From assembly GCA_018829485.1 (NCBI GenBank), contig JAHJTU010000019.1:1-14571 (forward strand): a stretch of DNA of 14,571 nucleotides, given 5' to 3'. Below are positions 1-5,923 of the stretch, piece after piece. Position 1 is the first letter of the stretch, and the number at the start of each line of letters is the position of its first letter. The notes beneath the pieces are model-generated. The model was not told the origin of the DNA, made no database searches, and saw nothing but the letters and a program-made list of their open reading frames with translations. This stretch comes from Nanobdellota archaeon. GTDB lineage: Archaea; Nanobdellota; Nanobdellia; Pacearchaeales; UBA12030. The translations under genes were made by a program, and so were the position numbers.

Positions 1-1
1 A

Positions 2-724
2 GAAAAGTCTAATATATTTGAAAAGATTTTTAGCTGGTTTTCTGAAAGGCCTGTTTTTGTTACAGAGGGTGGTGTTTTAAGAACTAATTGGGATGTTGAA
101 GTTGCACCATATGAAACAGAAAAGGTTATTGTAAAAACAAATTACCTTCTTCCATTAATTTTACTTGCATTAATTATTGTTGGTTTTGCATTTACTGTTA
201 ATTATCAATCAAGAGGATTAATTGTTACTAAGTCTGCATCAAAGGCAAAAAGCAATAGGGGCAGTGCATTTAAAGTTACAGTAAGAGTAAGAAATAGAAA
301 AGAAGCTGTAAGAGATGTTAAAGTAAGAGATTTTCTTCCAAAAGGACATAAAGTGCATGAGAAATTTGATTTTATTAAGCCAAATAAAATTTCTGAGAAT
401 TATGTTGAGTGGAATTTGCCTTTAATGCGTGGTGGAGAAGAAAGAGTTTTCACATATTATGTTTATACTGAAGATGAATTTTCTGGAACATTATTATTGC
501 CACATACTTCTGTTAATTACATGACATTGCATAGAGAGCCAAAAACAGAATTTAGTCAGAGTGTGAAATTAGAATCATTGCAGAAAGTAAAAGTGCAGGA
601 TGCAAGTGCAAAATCAGGAACAGCAACAAGTTTAGGAACACAAGGCAAAACAGATACAAGAACAGAAGTAAGCAAAGGAACAGATTCATTAGGAACAAGA
701 TTTTTTGATTCTTTTAGGAAATAA
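2..724 (+). CDS. C-terminal part of a membrane-anchored DUF11-like surface protein (5' end outside window)
   Basis: The reading frame is open from the left edge, so the start lies upstream. The visible 240 residues hold about 47 residues of extracytoplasmic or linker sequence, then a hydrophobic segment at visible residues 48-67 (YLLPLILLALIIVGFAFTV), then a beta-rich domain. That domain has the pattern VRNRKEAVRDVKVRDFLPKG, later VEWNLPL and a Gly-Glu-Glu turn followed by RVFTYYV, which resembles the conserved-repeat DUF11/CARDB-type domains of archaeal surface proteins. The tail (last ~60 residues) is rich in Ser, Thr, Lys and Gly and looks disordered. The role is probably structural at the cell envelope. 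Topology and family are inferred from pattern only. A 371-nt ORF beginning at 353 is simply the in-frame 3' part of this gene. Confidence 0.7.
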   Translation, partial: EKSNIFEKIFSWFSERPVFVTEGGVLRTNWDVEVAPYETEKVIVKTNYLLPLILLALIIVGFAFTVNYQSRGLIVTKSASKAKSNRGSAFKVTVRVRNRKEAVRDVKVRDFLPKGHKVHEKFDFIKPNKISENYVEWNLPLMRGGEERVFTYYVYTEDEFSGTLLLPHTSVNYMTLHREPKTEFSQSVKLESLQKVKVQDASAKSGTATSLGTQGKTDTRTEVSKGTDSLGTRFFDSFRK

Positions 725-780
725 AATAAATTTAAAAATAAAGAGTTCTTTGGCAATTACATAAAATAAACATAATTAAA

Positions 781-1176
781 ATGACTGATGAAGATAAATT
801 TGCACGAATTCTTGAAAATTCCAATTGTTTTTCTTTTAGTCGTTATAATTATCTAATTCGACACAATATTATTCCTCAAACTTTTATAGAAATAGATAAT
901 CTTGCTTGGAAAAGAAACACTCTTTTTGTCTTTGAAGGCTCTCGAGGAAAATTTACAGATAAGATTAACCAATTAAAAGAAAGATTTAATTTATTTAGAT
1001 ATAACAAATTTTCTCTTGTTCAGGAAGAAGGCTTACCTACTTTCCAAAACATCAGAGTCTTTTATTATAATCTTAAAACACAAAGATTAATTGAAATAAA
1101 TGAAAGTGGAAAAATACTATGCACATTTTCTTATAAAGATATTCAAGAATTAATACAGATACTTGGAAAATTATAA
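781..1176 (+). CDS. Protein A, copy 1 of a triplicated two-gene cassette (function unknown)
   Basis: This 131-aa soluble protein is not one I recognise. Its paralogues lie at 2902-3294 and 7002-7394. All three share a conserved centre, DN(I/L)AWKRNTLFVFEGSRGKF, followed by KI.QLKERFNLF, then a (F/Y).IRVFYYNLK.QRLIEI block and a C-terminal helix ending (L/I)LxKL. Residues about 15-36 differ strongly between copies, so any specificity region probably sits there. Copy 1 has one extra residue (EEG for KG) near residue 83. There is no signal peptide or membrane segment. It is followed after 24 nt by protein B (1201-1521), and that gap is identical in length at all three loci, so A and B are almost certainly co-transcribed and functionally coupled. 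A TATA-like TTTAAAAATA lies at 731-740. Confidence 0.8.
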   Translation: MTDEDKFARILENSNCFSFSRYNYLIRHNIIPQTFIEIDNLAWKRNTLFVFEGSRGKFTDKINQLKERFNLFRYNKFSLVQEEGLPTFQNIRVFYYNLKTQRLIEINESGKILCTFSYKDIQELIQILGKL

Positions 1177-1200
1177 AAACTCTGAAATCATCCAATAATT

Positions 1201-1521
1201 ATGGCAGAAGATATTTTCTTTAAATCTGAAAGTATGAAAGAAGTAGAAGGACTTGCAAAAATACTTCAGAATACCTTACCTAAAATGGGTTATAAACCAG
1301 TTCCAAGTCCTGGAGTTATGGCTCTTCATGATGGAATAGATAACAGAACATATTATTTTGAGTGTGGAAATTCAGGTTGTTATTATAAATTTAGACTAGA
1401 TAACAGCACATATGATGCATCCATAAAATTCAAGAACTTCCCAGAAAAGCATTATAATCTTGTTGCAAACACTCTTTCCAGGAAATATCCGCAGTTCTTC
1501 TTGGAGTATGCTGAAAAGTAA
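1201..1521 (+). CDS. Protein B, copy 1 of the triplicated cassette (function unknown)
   Basis: This 106-aa protein has paralogues at 3319-3642 and 7419-7739. The shared pattern is an N-terminal helix (VEGLAKILQNTLPK), then GYKPV, an RT..FE.G.SGCY block, then SIKFKN.PEKHY and an almost invariant tail LSRKYPQFFLEYAEK. A single conserved Cys sits in SGCY. It looks like a small alpha/beta domain; I do not know the family. Copy 1 is a mosaic: most of it is close to copy 3 at the DNA level, but 1268-1313 is base-for-base identical to copy 2 (3389-3434), which suggests gene conversion. It follows protein A by 24 nt. An AT-rich inverted repeat starts at the stop codon. Confidence 0.78.
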   Translation: MAEDIFFKSESMKEVEGLAKILQNTLPKMGYKPVPSPGVMALHDGIDNRTYYFECGNSGCYYKFRLDNSTYDASIKFKNFPEKHYNLVANTLSRKYPQFFLEYAEK

Positions 1522-1543
1522 AGAATTAATTTAATAAATTCTT
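1521..1543 (+). terminator. Weak AT-rich hairpin at the end of protein B copy 1
   Basis: AAGAATT (1521-1527) pairs with AATTCTT (1537-1543) around a 9-nt loop, starting at the last base of the stop codon. It may stabilise or end the A-B transcript before the tRNA promoter. There is no strong T-run after it, so the call is weak. Confidence 0.3.
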
Positions 1544-1569
1544 AATGCAAAATTCTATTCTATGAAAAC

Positions 1570-1580
1570 ATATTTAAATA
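1570..1580 (+). promoter_or_regulatory. TATA box for tRNA-Tyr
   Basis: ATATTTAAATA lies about 22-32 nt before the first base of the tRNA-Tyr gene, the usual archaeal TATA position for a tRNA transcribed from or just before base 1. Confidence 0.5.
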
Positions 1581-1601
1581 AAAATCTTGATTTATACTTA
1601 A

Positions 1602-1776
1602 CCCACTATAGCTCAACTGGTTAGAGCGCTCGGCTGTAGTTTTTGAACATTAAGCTGACATTCCTCAAGAAAGAATGCAAGCAAGAATTCAAGCATGAAT
1701 GCAAGCACAAGAGGACAAGAATGAGGCTTAATCAGCCGAAACCGAGAGGTTCCCGGTTCGACCCCGGGTGGTGGGA
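1602..1776 (+). tRNA. tRNA-Tyr (GTA) with a 101-nt intron after position 37
   Basis: The exons fold as a full cloverleaf: acceptor CCCACTA (1602-1608) with TGGTGGG (1769-1775) plus discriminator A1776; D stem GCTC/GAGC; anticodon stem CTCGG (1629-1633) with CCGAG (1742-1746); T stem CCCGG/CCGGG around TTCGACC. The anticodon GTA is 1636-1638, and the C1-G72 pair is the archaeal tRNA-Tyr identity element. The intron is 1640-1740. The bulges AG|T (1638-1640) and AA|A (1739-1741) fit the BHB rule, but the 4-bp central helix (1634-1637 with 1735-1738) has one T x C mismatch. The intron has its own stem (1649-1655 with 1726-1732, then 1659-1663 with 1719-1723). A competing 6-bp helix, CGGCTG (1631-1636) with CAGCCG (1733-1738), would disrupt the anticodon stem. 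The 3'-terminal CCA is not encoded. Confidence 0.93.
1672..1707 (+). repeat. Three tandem 12-mers inside the tRNA-Tyr intron
   Basis: Three adjoining 12-nt units, AGAATGCAAGCA, AGAATTCAAGCA and TGAATGCAAGCA, fill the apical part of the intron. Unit 2 differs from unit 1 at one base, and unit 3 differs from unit 1 at its first base. This looks like slippage or duplication that lengthened the intron in a loop where it does not harm splicing. Confidence 0.85.
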
Positions 1777-1785
1777 TTTTCTTTT

Positions 1786-2448
1786 TTAATCTAATTTCAA
1801 TGCTTTTTCAGGATATATCAAATCTCTTAATGCAGCAGAAACATTAGTTCCATAAAGTGAAATAATATCAAGAATAACTTCATTTCTTTTTTGTTCATTT
1901 AATTTTAATAAATTCATGCTATTCATCCACCTATTTTGTGCAATATATGTTTCTTTTTCTTTTGATAATAAAACATGCACACGGGATTTATATTCTGCAG
2001 TTTGTGTGGTTCCACCAATATATTCTAAGCTTTTATAGTCAATATTATTCTCTTCTAGTGTTTGAATTAAAGGTGTAAGTTCAAATTGCTCTCTCCTCAT
2101 TTTTAAGAATTCAGGCTCAAATACTTTGCTTTCATATTCTCCTTCCCAAAATGATTTCCCAAGTTCAACAATTCCCTCAACACACATAGCCAAGTCAAAA
2201 TGATGTCCATGATAATAACTTATGTCTTTTTCATCTCTTATTTCTTTTCTATGTTCTTCAGAAATAAAACTAAAATCTGTTATTGGTGAAGCCAGACTAT
2301 AGATAAATTCAGGAACTGATGAGTATTTCATTAATATCATTCCCCTAAATGTGGGTGTTGCAATAGAACCTTCAAAAGTCTTATCCCATTCTATCTCAAA
2401 ATCATGATGTCCCCCAAAGAAACATCTTACATCTTTTTTCTCAACCAT
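1786..2448 (-). CDS. Hypothetical protein, 220 aa
   Basis: I do not recognise this protein. It is soluble with no signal peptide. Visible features are an N-terminal His-pair motif (GGHHDFEIEW), a second YYHGHHFDL motif near residue 80, many charged residues, and a C-terminal helical region. The repeated HH clusters could bind metal, but there is no known catalytic signature. The ATG at 2448 is supported by a TATA-like TTTATATTTTT on the minus strand about 20-27 nt upstream, in the 27-nt gap after the zinc-ribbon gene, which suggests a leaderless transcript of its own. Its stop lies 10 nt past the end of tRNA-Tyr on the other strand, so the two transcripts converge. Confidence 0.7.
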   Translation of the reverse strand: MVEKKDVRCFFGGHHDFEIEWDKTFEGSIATPTFRGMILMKYSSVPEFIYSLASPITDFSFISEEHRKEIRDEKDISYYHGHHFDLAMCVEGIVELGKSFWEGEYESKVFEPEFLKMRREQFELTPLIQTLEENNIDYKSLEYIGGTTQTAEYKSRVHVLLSKEKETYIAQNRWMNSMNLLKLNEQKRNEVILDIISLYGTNVSAALRDLIYPEKALKLD

Positions 2449-2475
2449 AAAATAATAATAGAAGAAAAATATAAA

Positions 2476-2748
2476 TTACTTTCCTTTCTTTTGCATTCTT
2501 TTTAATACATTTGGGCCAAGCTTTTTTAGAGTTAAAAGTTGCTGATGGCATTTATAGCAGAGAATATCTTTTATAACTTGATCTTTTCCAAATATAATAA
2601 AAGCATTAACAGCAAACTTGTCTTTGCCACAAGCAGTGCATTTGAATTGAGCTGGCTTACTTTGATACTTGTTTGTAATTGCTAGTTTCATTTCTATTGG
2701 CAATGAATTAAGCTCATTAATATCTAGTTTTTCAATATCAATGTCCAT
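2476..2748 (-). CDS. Small zinc-ribbon protein, 90 aa
   Basis: Two CxxC knuckles, FKCTACGKDKF (around residues 36-40) and ILCYKCHQQ (around residues 63-66), are 23 residues apart and would hold one zinc ion in a ribbon. The ends are rich in Lys, and the C terminus (KRMQKKGK) is basic, so nucleic-acid binding is plausible. No more specific family can be named. A purine-rich AAGGAAA lies right before the ATG, and TATA-like AT-rich elements lie farther upstream on the minus strand at about 2800 and 2825. It is followed after 27 nt by the 220-aa hypothetical gene. Confidence 0.72.
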   Translation of the reverse strand: MDIDIEKLDINELNSLPIEMKLAITNKYQSKPAQFKCTACGKDKFAVNAFIIFGKDQVIKDILCYKCHQQLLTLKKLGPNVLKRMQKKGK

Positions 2749-2901
2749 TTTCCTTCTCTTAACTCTTTTTACACTCTTTTTGCACTTTTGCCTTAATGCT
2801 AATATAAAATGCGATTTTGCTTATATACTTTTGCTTGCAAACAAGTTTTATTTTTTATAATTTAGAAAAAGTTTAAAAATTGAAAATCTTAAGAGTAAAT
2901 A

Positions 2902-3294
2902 ATGACAGATGAAGAAAGATTTTCAAGAATTCTTGAAAATTCTAGGGCATTTAGTTTTTGGGATTGTGAAATAGATATAGAAAATTATACGATTCCAGAT
3001 ACTTTTGTTGAAGTAGATAACATAGCCTGGAAAAGGAACACTCTTTTTGTTTTTGAAGGCTCCAGAGGAAAATTTGAAGAGAAAATTAAGCAATTAAAAG
3101 AAAGATTCAATTTGTTTAAATTCAATAAATTTTATCTAACTAATAAAGGCTATCCTAACTTCCAGAATATCAGAGTTTTTTATTACAACCTTAAAACACA
3201 AAGATTAATTGAAATAAATGAGAAAGGAGAAATAAAACAAACTTATTCTTATGAAAATATTCAAGAACTAATTCAAATACTTAGAAAATTATAA
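2902..3294 (+). CDS. Protein A, copy 2 of the triplicated cassette
   Basis: This 130-aa paralogue of the proteins at 781-1176 and 7002-7394 has the conserved AWKRNTLFVFEGSRGKF core and the RVFYYNLKTQRLIEI block. Its residues 15-36 (centred on WDCEIDIENYTIPD) are the most divergent of the three copies. From residue about 38 on it is closest to copy 3, also in DNA (for example GAAGTAGATAACATAGCCTG is shared). The promoter element AAAGTTTAAAA (2869-2878) is shared with copy 3 at nearly the same distance (29-31 nt) from the start codon. Protein B follows after 24 nt. Function unknown. Confidence 0.8.
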   Translation: MTDEERFSRILENSRAFSFWDCEIDIENYTIPDTFVEVDNIAWKRNTLFVFEGSRGKFEEKIKQLKERFNLFKFNKFYLTNKGYPNFQNIRVFYYNLKTQRLIEINEKGEIKQTYSYENIQELIQILRKL

Positions 3295-3318
3295 AAACTC
3301 TGAAATCATTCAATAGTT

Positions 3319-3642
3319 ATGGTAAATGAAACTTTGTCTTTTAGAATATCTGATATAAAAGATGTAGATAATTTAGCAAGCATGTTAAAGAATACCTTAC
3401 CTAAAATGGGTTATAAACCAGTTCCAAGTCCTGGTGTTATATCTAAAAATAGGGGAATTTATCTTCGCACTATTCACTTTGAACGTGGAGATTCAGGATG
3501 TTATTGTGAATTTGATTTAGACCAAGAAATATACAATACTTCCATAAAATTCAAGAACTTCCCAGAAAAGCATTATGATGTTATTTCAGATGCTCTTTCC
3601 AGGAAATATCCGCAGTTCTTCTTAGAGTATGCCGAGAAATAA
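3319..3642 (+). CDS. Protein B, copy 2 of the triplicated cassette
   Basis: This 107-aa paralogue of 1201-1521 and 7419-7739 has the most divergent N terminus (FRISDIKDVDNLASML) and middle (SKNRGIYLRTIHFERGDSGC), but an identical tail (LSRKYPQFFLEYAEK) and a GYKPVPSPGV block identical to copy 1. At the DNA level 3389-3434 equals 1268-1313 without a mismatch, while the 3' third (cattatgatgttatttca) matches copy 3. Such patchwork points to recombination among the copies. Its stop lies 43 nt before tRNA-Asp. Function unknown. Confidence 0.78.
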   Translation: MVNETLSFRISDIKDVDNLASMLKNTLPKMGYKPVPSPGVISKNRGIYLRTIHFERGDSGCYCEFDLDQEIYNTSIKFKNFPEKHYDVISDALSRKYPQFFLEYAEK

Positions 3643-3652
3643 TTCTTAATAA

Positions 3653-3665
3653 ACTTTAAAAATAC
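3653..3665 (+). promoter_or_regulatory. TATA box for tRNA-Asp
   Basis: ACTTTAAAAATAC lies 21-33 nt before the first base of tRNA-Asp, matching the spacing seen at tRNA-Tyr. Confidence 0.45.
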
Positions 3666-3685
3666 AGAATTCTAAACTTTAGAAT

Positions 3686-3804
3686 GCTCCAGTGGTGTAA
3701 TGGTTAGCACACAGCCCTGTCATAACCTTTTTTGGAAAAAAAGCTTAACCAAAAAAGAAGACTACAGAACGGCTGAAACCCGGGTTCGACTCCCGGCTGG
3801 GGCG
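3686..3804 (+). tRNA. tRNA-Asp (GTC) with a 47-nt intron after position 37
   Basis: The exons give a complete cloverleaf: acceptor GCTCCAG (3686-3692) with CTGGGGC (3797-3803) plus discriminator G3804, as expected for Asp; D stem GTGT/GCAC; anticodon stem CAGCC (3712-3716) with GGCTG (3771-3775); T stem CCGGG/CCCGG around TTCGACT. The anticodon GTC is 3719-3721. The intron 3723-3769 is bounded by a textbook BHB: 4-bp helix CTGT (3717-3720) with ACAG (3764-3767), flanked by 3-nt bulges CA|T and AA|C. Inside the intron, CTTTTTTGG (3727-3735) pairs with CCAAAAAAG (3749-3757). The CCA end is not encoded. Confidence 0.95.
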
Positions 3805-3813
3805 TGTGACAAA

Positions 3814-3841
3814 AGATTTATATAGTAATATCAATTGATAT
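3814..3841 (+). promoter_or_regulatory. TATA box and 14-bp palindromic operator of the wHTH/RelE pair
   Basis: The TATA-like GATTTATATAG (about 3815-3825) is followed at 3828-3841 by ATATCAATTGATAT, a perfect palindrome. It sits between the TATA box and the expected start of transcription, the usual place for an archaeal repressor site, so autoregulation by the downstream winged-helix antitoxin is likely. The element GAGGGT (3852-3857) before the ATG at 3863 can serve as a Shine-Dalgarno site. Confidence 0.6.
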
Positions 3842-3862
3842 AATCAGTTAAAGAGGGTAAAA

Positions 3863-4168
3863 ATGCAAACACTAACTAAACAGAAACAATCATCTAAAAA
3901 CAATTACATAGTAAGATCTCCAACACTTCAGACAGTGTTAATGGTAGAAAAATTCATTGACAAAAATAGCGGCGAATACAAAAAAACAGAACTCTTCAGA
4001 AAATTGCCAAGAAAAGTAATGTGGCAAACATTCCAAGTAATACTGGAATACTTAGAAAGCATTCACAAAATTGCATATGACAATGAAGGCTATGTTGTAT
4101 ACATCTGGAGTCCAGAACTAGGAAAAAAATACAAGAATAGGAAGGATTTAGAATGGAAGCCAAGGTAA
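3863..4168 (+). CDS. Winged-helix-like antitoxin of a RelE-type pair
   Basis: This 101-aa protein has a basic unstructured N terminus (residues 1-18), then a helix-turn-helix/wing arrangement: VEKFIDKNSGEYKKTELFRK, LPRKVMWQTFQVILEYLESI and a beta wing NEGYVVYIWSP, ending in a Lys-rich tail. The last 16 nt overlap the RelE-type toxin gene, the classic coupling of an antitoxin with its toxin. The palindrome at 3828-3841 in its promoter is a natural binding site. The antitoxin role is inferred from gene order; the fold is inferred from pattern. It starts 58 nt after tRNA-Asp. Confidence 0.68.
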   Translation: MQTLTKQKQSSKNNYIVRSPTLQTVLMVEKFIDKNSGEYKKTELFRKLPRKVMWQTFQVILEYLESIHKIAYDNEGYVVYIWSPELGKKYKNRKDLEWKPR

Positions 4169-4476
4169 TTTTTTCGAATGAACAATTAAAAGAGGCATTT
4201 GAATCTCTTAAGAATTCTGATGAAGAACTTTATAAAAAGCTTGAGAAGGCTAGAAATGATATTGCCCATAATGCTTTTTGCGGTAGAAATGTTAAGAAGA
4301 AATTAATCCCAAAGTCCCTAATCCAAAAATATAATATTAATAACTTATGGATTTATAATTTAAGTAAAGACTGGAGACTTTTATACAACATAGCAACCCC
4401 TGACAAGATTGAAATCCTCGCAATAATATTAGAATGGATGGATCATAAAGATTATGAGAAGTTGTTTAAATTTTAA
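4153..4476 (+). CDS. RelE/ParE-superfamily toxin
   Basis: This 107-aa protein has the RelE-like layout: an N-terminal helical hairpin (EQLKEAFESLKNSDEELYKKL), then a beta sheet with NLWIYNLSKDWRLLYNI (residues 64-80), and a C-terminal strand and helix, ILAIILEWMDHKDYEKLF. The Arg in DWRLLY (R75), W95, H98 and Y101 fall where archaeal RelE homologues carry residues used for ribosome-dependent mRNA cleavage. It overlaps the antitoxin gene by 16 nt. The length is normal for the family. It could also be a YoeB- or ParE-like relative, but the WRLLY and HKDY signatures favour the RelE group. Confidence 0.82.
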   Translation: MEAKVIFSNEQLKEAFESLKNSDEELYKKLEKARNDIAHNAFCGRNVKKKLIPKSLIQKYNINNLWIYNLSKDWRLLYNIATPDKIEILAIILEWMDHKDYEKLFKF

Positions 4477-4487
4477 GCAACTTTTTT
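4459..4487 (+). terminator. Hairpin plus T-run at the end of the RelE gene
   Basis: AAGTTG (4459-4464) pairs with CAACTT (4478-4483), and the run of T continues to 4487. The 5' arm lies in the last codons of the toxin gene. It looks like a terminator of the TA operon. Confidence 0.5.
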
Positions 4488-4561
4488 AAACCTGAGACTC
4501 ATACACACTTATAAAAATATAAGAGCATCAAACAATTTCTATGTGTCGGCTGGGACGTTTC

Positions 4562-4837
4562 TTAAAATTCATATCCTAGAACTTTTTTAATGAAATCTTC
4601 AATTTCTTTTAGCTTTTCCTTGTTTAAATAAACCTGTAAACCATAGCTTGTTGGTTTAGTTATCAAAAAGCCTTTCCTGATAAGTACTTGAGCAGTTTTA
4701 TCAGCTGCTTTTCCTAAATGTGATGGAAATCCTCTTTTTAGAGTATCAAAAGGCGTGTGAACTCCACCCATAATCTTCTTTCTCCTTAAATGAAATAAGA
4801 TGGTTGCTCTAATCTTATCTTCATCACTAAAATCCAT
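4562..4837 (-). CDS. Small winged-helix-like protein, 91 aa
   Basis: A helical N terminus (EDKIRATILFHLRRKK) is followed by MGGVHTPFDTLKRGFP, a recognition-helix-like KAADKTAQVLIRKGFL and a wing ITKPTSYGLQVYLN, then a C-terminal helix. This reads as a winged helix-turn-helix protein of archaeal type. The frame extends upstream to 4906, but I choose the inner ATG at 4837: the extra 23 codons run through a TATA-like CATTTATATTC located about 25 nt before the inner ATG, and they encode a composition unlike the rest. It is divergent from the regulator at 4948, and the two promoters share an inverted element. Confidence 0.6.
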   Translation of the reverse strand: MDFSDEDKIRATILFHLRRKKIMGGVHTPFDTLKRGFPSHLGKAADKTAQVLIRKGFLITKPTSYGLQVYLNKEKLKEIEDFIKKVLGYEF

Positions 4838-4862
4838 TTTATTTTTAAGGAATGCCAGAATA

Positions 4863-4909
4863 TAAATGTTTCTATATTTGGAATATAATAACATTAACAG
4901 AAACATTTA
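4863..4909. promoter_or_regulatory. Divergent promoters built on a perfect 11-bp inverted repeat
   Basis: TAAATGTTTCT (4863-4873) is the exact reverse complement of AGAAACATTTA (4899-4909). On each strand the arm reads AGAAACATTTA followed by T or A-rich sequence, that is, a BRE-like purine stretch plus a TATA box. The minus arm serves the gene ending at 4562 and the plus arm the gene at 4948, so the two genes probably share one expression level and may share a regulator. Confidence 0.5.
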
Positions 4910-4947
4910 AATAATCATAATCATAGTAGTATAAGTAAAGTTATAAC

Positions 4948-5253
4948 ATGAAAAACGAAACAATATTTGTTGAGGTATTCGGCAGGAATCCAATAATAAA
5001 AGTCCTAGATTTTCTTATAACTTTTCAGTTGTTTGATTATCCATTAACTGAAATAGCTAGAAACTCTGGAATTAGCTACTCAACCCTTCAAACTTTCTGG
5101 GACAAATTAGAGAAAAATCATATAGTTGTTAAAACAAGAAGAGTTGGAAAATCAGATATGTACAAGTTAAACACAAAAAATCCAGCTGTAAGGCAGTTAT
5201 TAAAGTTGGATTGGAATTTGATTAAAGGAGCTGAACAAGAAGTTTATGCATAA
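4948..5253 (+). CDS. Winged-helix transcriptional regulator, 101 aa
   Basis: Residues 18-75 form a winged HTH: IIKVLDFLITFQLFDYPLTE, then IARNSGISYSTLQTFWDKLE as the HTH, then a wing with VVKTRRVGKSDMYKLN. The C terminus (NPAVRQLLKLDWNLIKGAEQ) is like those of archaeal ArsR/MarR-type regulators that sit in repressor-target pairs. No ligand domain is present. It is followed after 32 nt by the cyclophilin gene. It may regulate the divergent gene through the inverted repeat at 4863-4909; that target is an inference. Confidence 0.7.
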   Translation: MKNETIFVEVFGRNPIIKVLDFLITFQLFDYPLTEIARNSGISYSTLQTFWDKLEKNHIVVKTRRVGKSDMYKLNTKNPAVRQLLKLDWNLIKGAEQEVYA

Positions 5254-5285
5254 TAGTTAAAACTCCTGATTAGGGTGTATGAAAA

Positions 5286-5852
5286 ATGAACAAAAACATT
5301 TTTATTTGGATATTTGTCATAGTATTCATTATTGGAGGAATAATTTTTATGAATCAGAAAATGAATATTAGTGGAACAACAGTAAAAGATATTTCTAATG
5401 AAAAAGTATTGTTAAAAACAACTCTTGGTGATATTGTTATTCAGTTAGATGCTGATATGCCAATTACAGCTGGGAATTTTAAGAAGCTTGTTGAAGAAGG
5501 CTTTTACAATGGAGTTATTTTCCACAGAGTTATTGATGGTTTTATGATTCAAGGTGGAGATCCAACTGGTACTGGAACAGGAGGACCTGGTTATGTTATT
5601 AAGGATGAATTTACAAATAATAATAGAAATGACAGAGGAACAATTTCAATGGCAAATGCAGGAGCAAATACTGGCGGAAGTCAGTTCTTTATTAATTTAG
5701 CTGATAATAATTTCTTAGATGATAAGCATCCTGTTTTTGGCAAAGTTGTTGAAGGAATGGATGTTATTGATAAAATAGCAAAAGTTGAAACAAATGAATT
5801 TGATAAGCCATTAGAAGATGTAAGGATTATTAGTGCTGAGATTATTAGATGA
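5286..5852 (+). CDS. ppiB: Membrane-anchored cyclophilin-type peptidyl-prolyl cis-trans isomerase
   Basis: The 188-aa protein begins with an uncleaved-looking signal anchor (residues 5-22, IFIWIFVIVFIIGGIIFM) and continues as a complete cyclophilin domain (residues 40-188). Active-site motifs are present: FHRVI (R81), FMIQGGDPTGTGTGG (Q89 onward), SMANAGANTGGSQFFI (Q133, F134) and HPVFGKV (H148). It catalyses cis-trans isomerisation of Xaa-Pro bonds, probably on the outer face of the membrane, in folding of exported proteins. The short type without loops matches bacterial PpiB and archaeal cyclophilins. An AGGGTG element at 5272-5277 is a good Shine-Dalgarno site for the ATG at 5286. A T7 run follows the stop. 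Confidence 0.93.
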   Translation: MNKNIFIWIFVIVFIIGGIIFMNQKMNISGTTVKDISNEKVLLKTTLGDIVIQLDADMPITAGNFKKLVEEGFYNGVIFHRVIDGFMIQGGDPTGTGTGGPGYVIKDEFTNNNRNDRGTISMANAGANTGGSQFFINLADNNFLDDKHPVFGKVVEGMDVIDKIAKVETNEFDKPLEDVRIISAEIIR

Positions 5853-5870
5853 TTTTTTTATGCTTGGGCT

Positions 5871-5918
5871 TTATACGTCTACATAACAGAAAGATTTATA
5901 AATAATGTAGACGTATAA
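5871..5918. promoter_or_regulatory. Perfect 14-bp inverted repeat enclosing the Fic gene promoter
   Basis: TTATACGTCTACAT (5871-5884) and ATGTAGACGTATAA (5905-5918) are exact reverse complements separated by 20 nt that contain the TATA box AGATTTATAAAT (5892-5903). The right arm ends 5 nt before the ATG at 5924. A dimeric repressor bound at both arms would block TBP/TFB and initiation. The repeat unit (TACGTCTACAT) is GC-richer than its surroundings, consistent with a specific operator. Confidence 0.75.
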
Positions 5919-5923
5919 CTTTT

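Noticed and set aside
1672..1707. Regularly spaced repeats suggestive of a CRISPR array.
   Set aside because: The 12-nt units adjoin without spacers and lie within a tRNA intron; it is a short tandem repeat. No cas gene or 24-37-nt repeats occur in the window.
2669..2860. Plus-strand hydrophobic ORF of 63 codons.
   Set aside because: Overlaps the zinc-ribbon gene and its promoter region on the other strand. The hydrophobicity comes from reading AT-rich, T-heavy DNA.
4541..4576. Mini ORF (ATG at 4541, reading MCRLGRFLKFIS) placed about 25 nt after a TATA-like palindrome CTTATAAAAATATAAG.
   Set aside because: Only 12 codons, antisense to the end of the gene at 4562-4837, no conservation visible. 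The promoter-like element alone is not enough.
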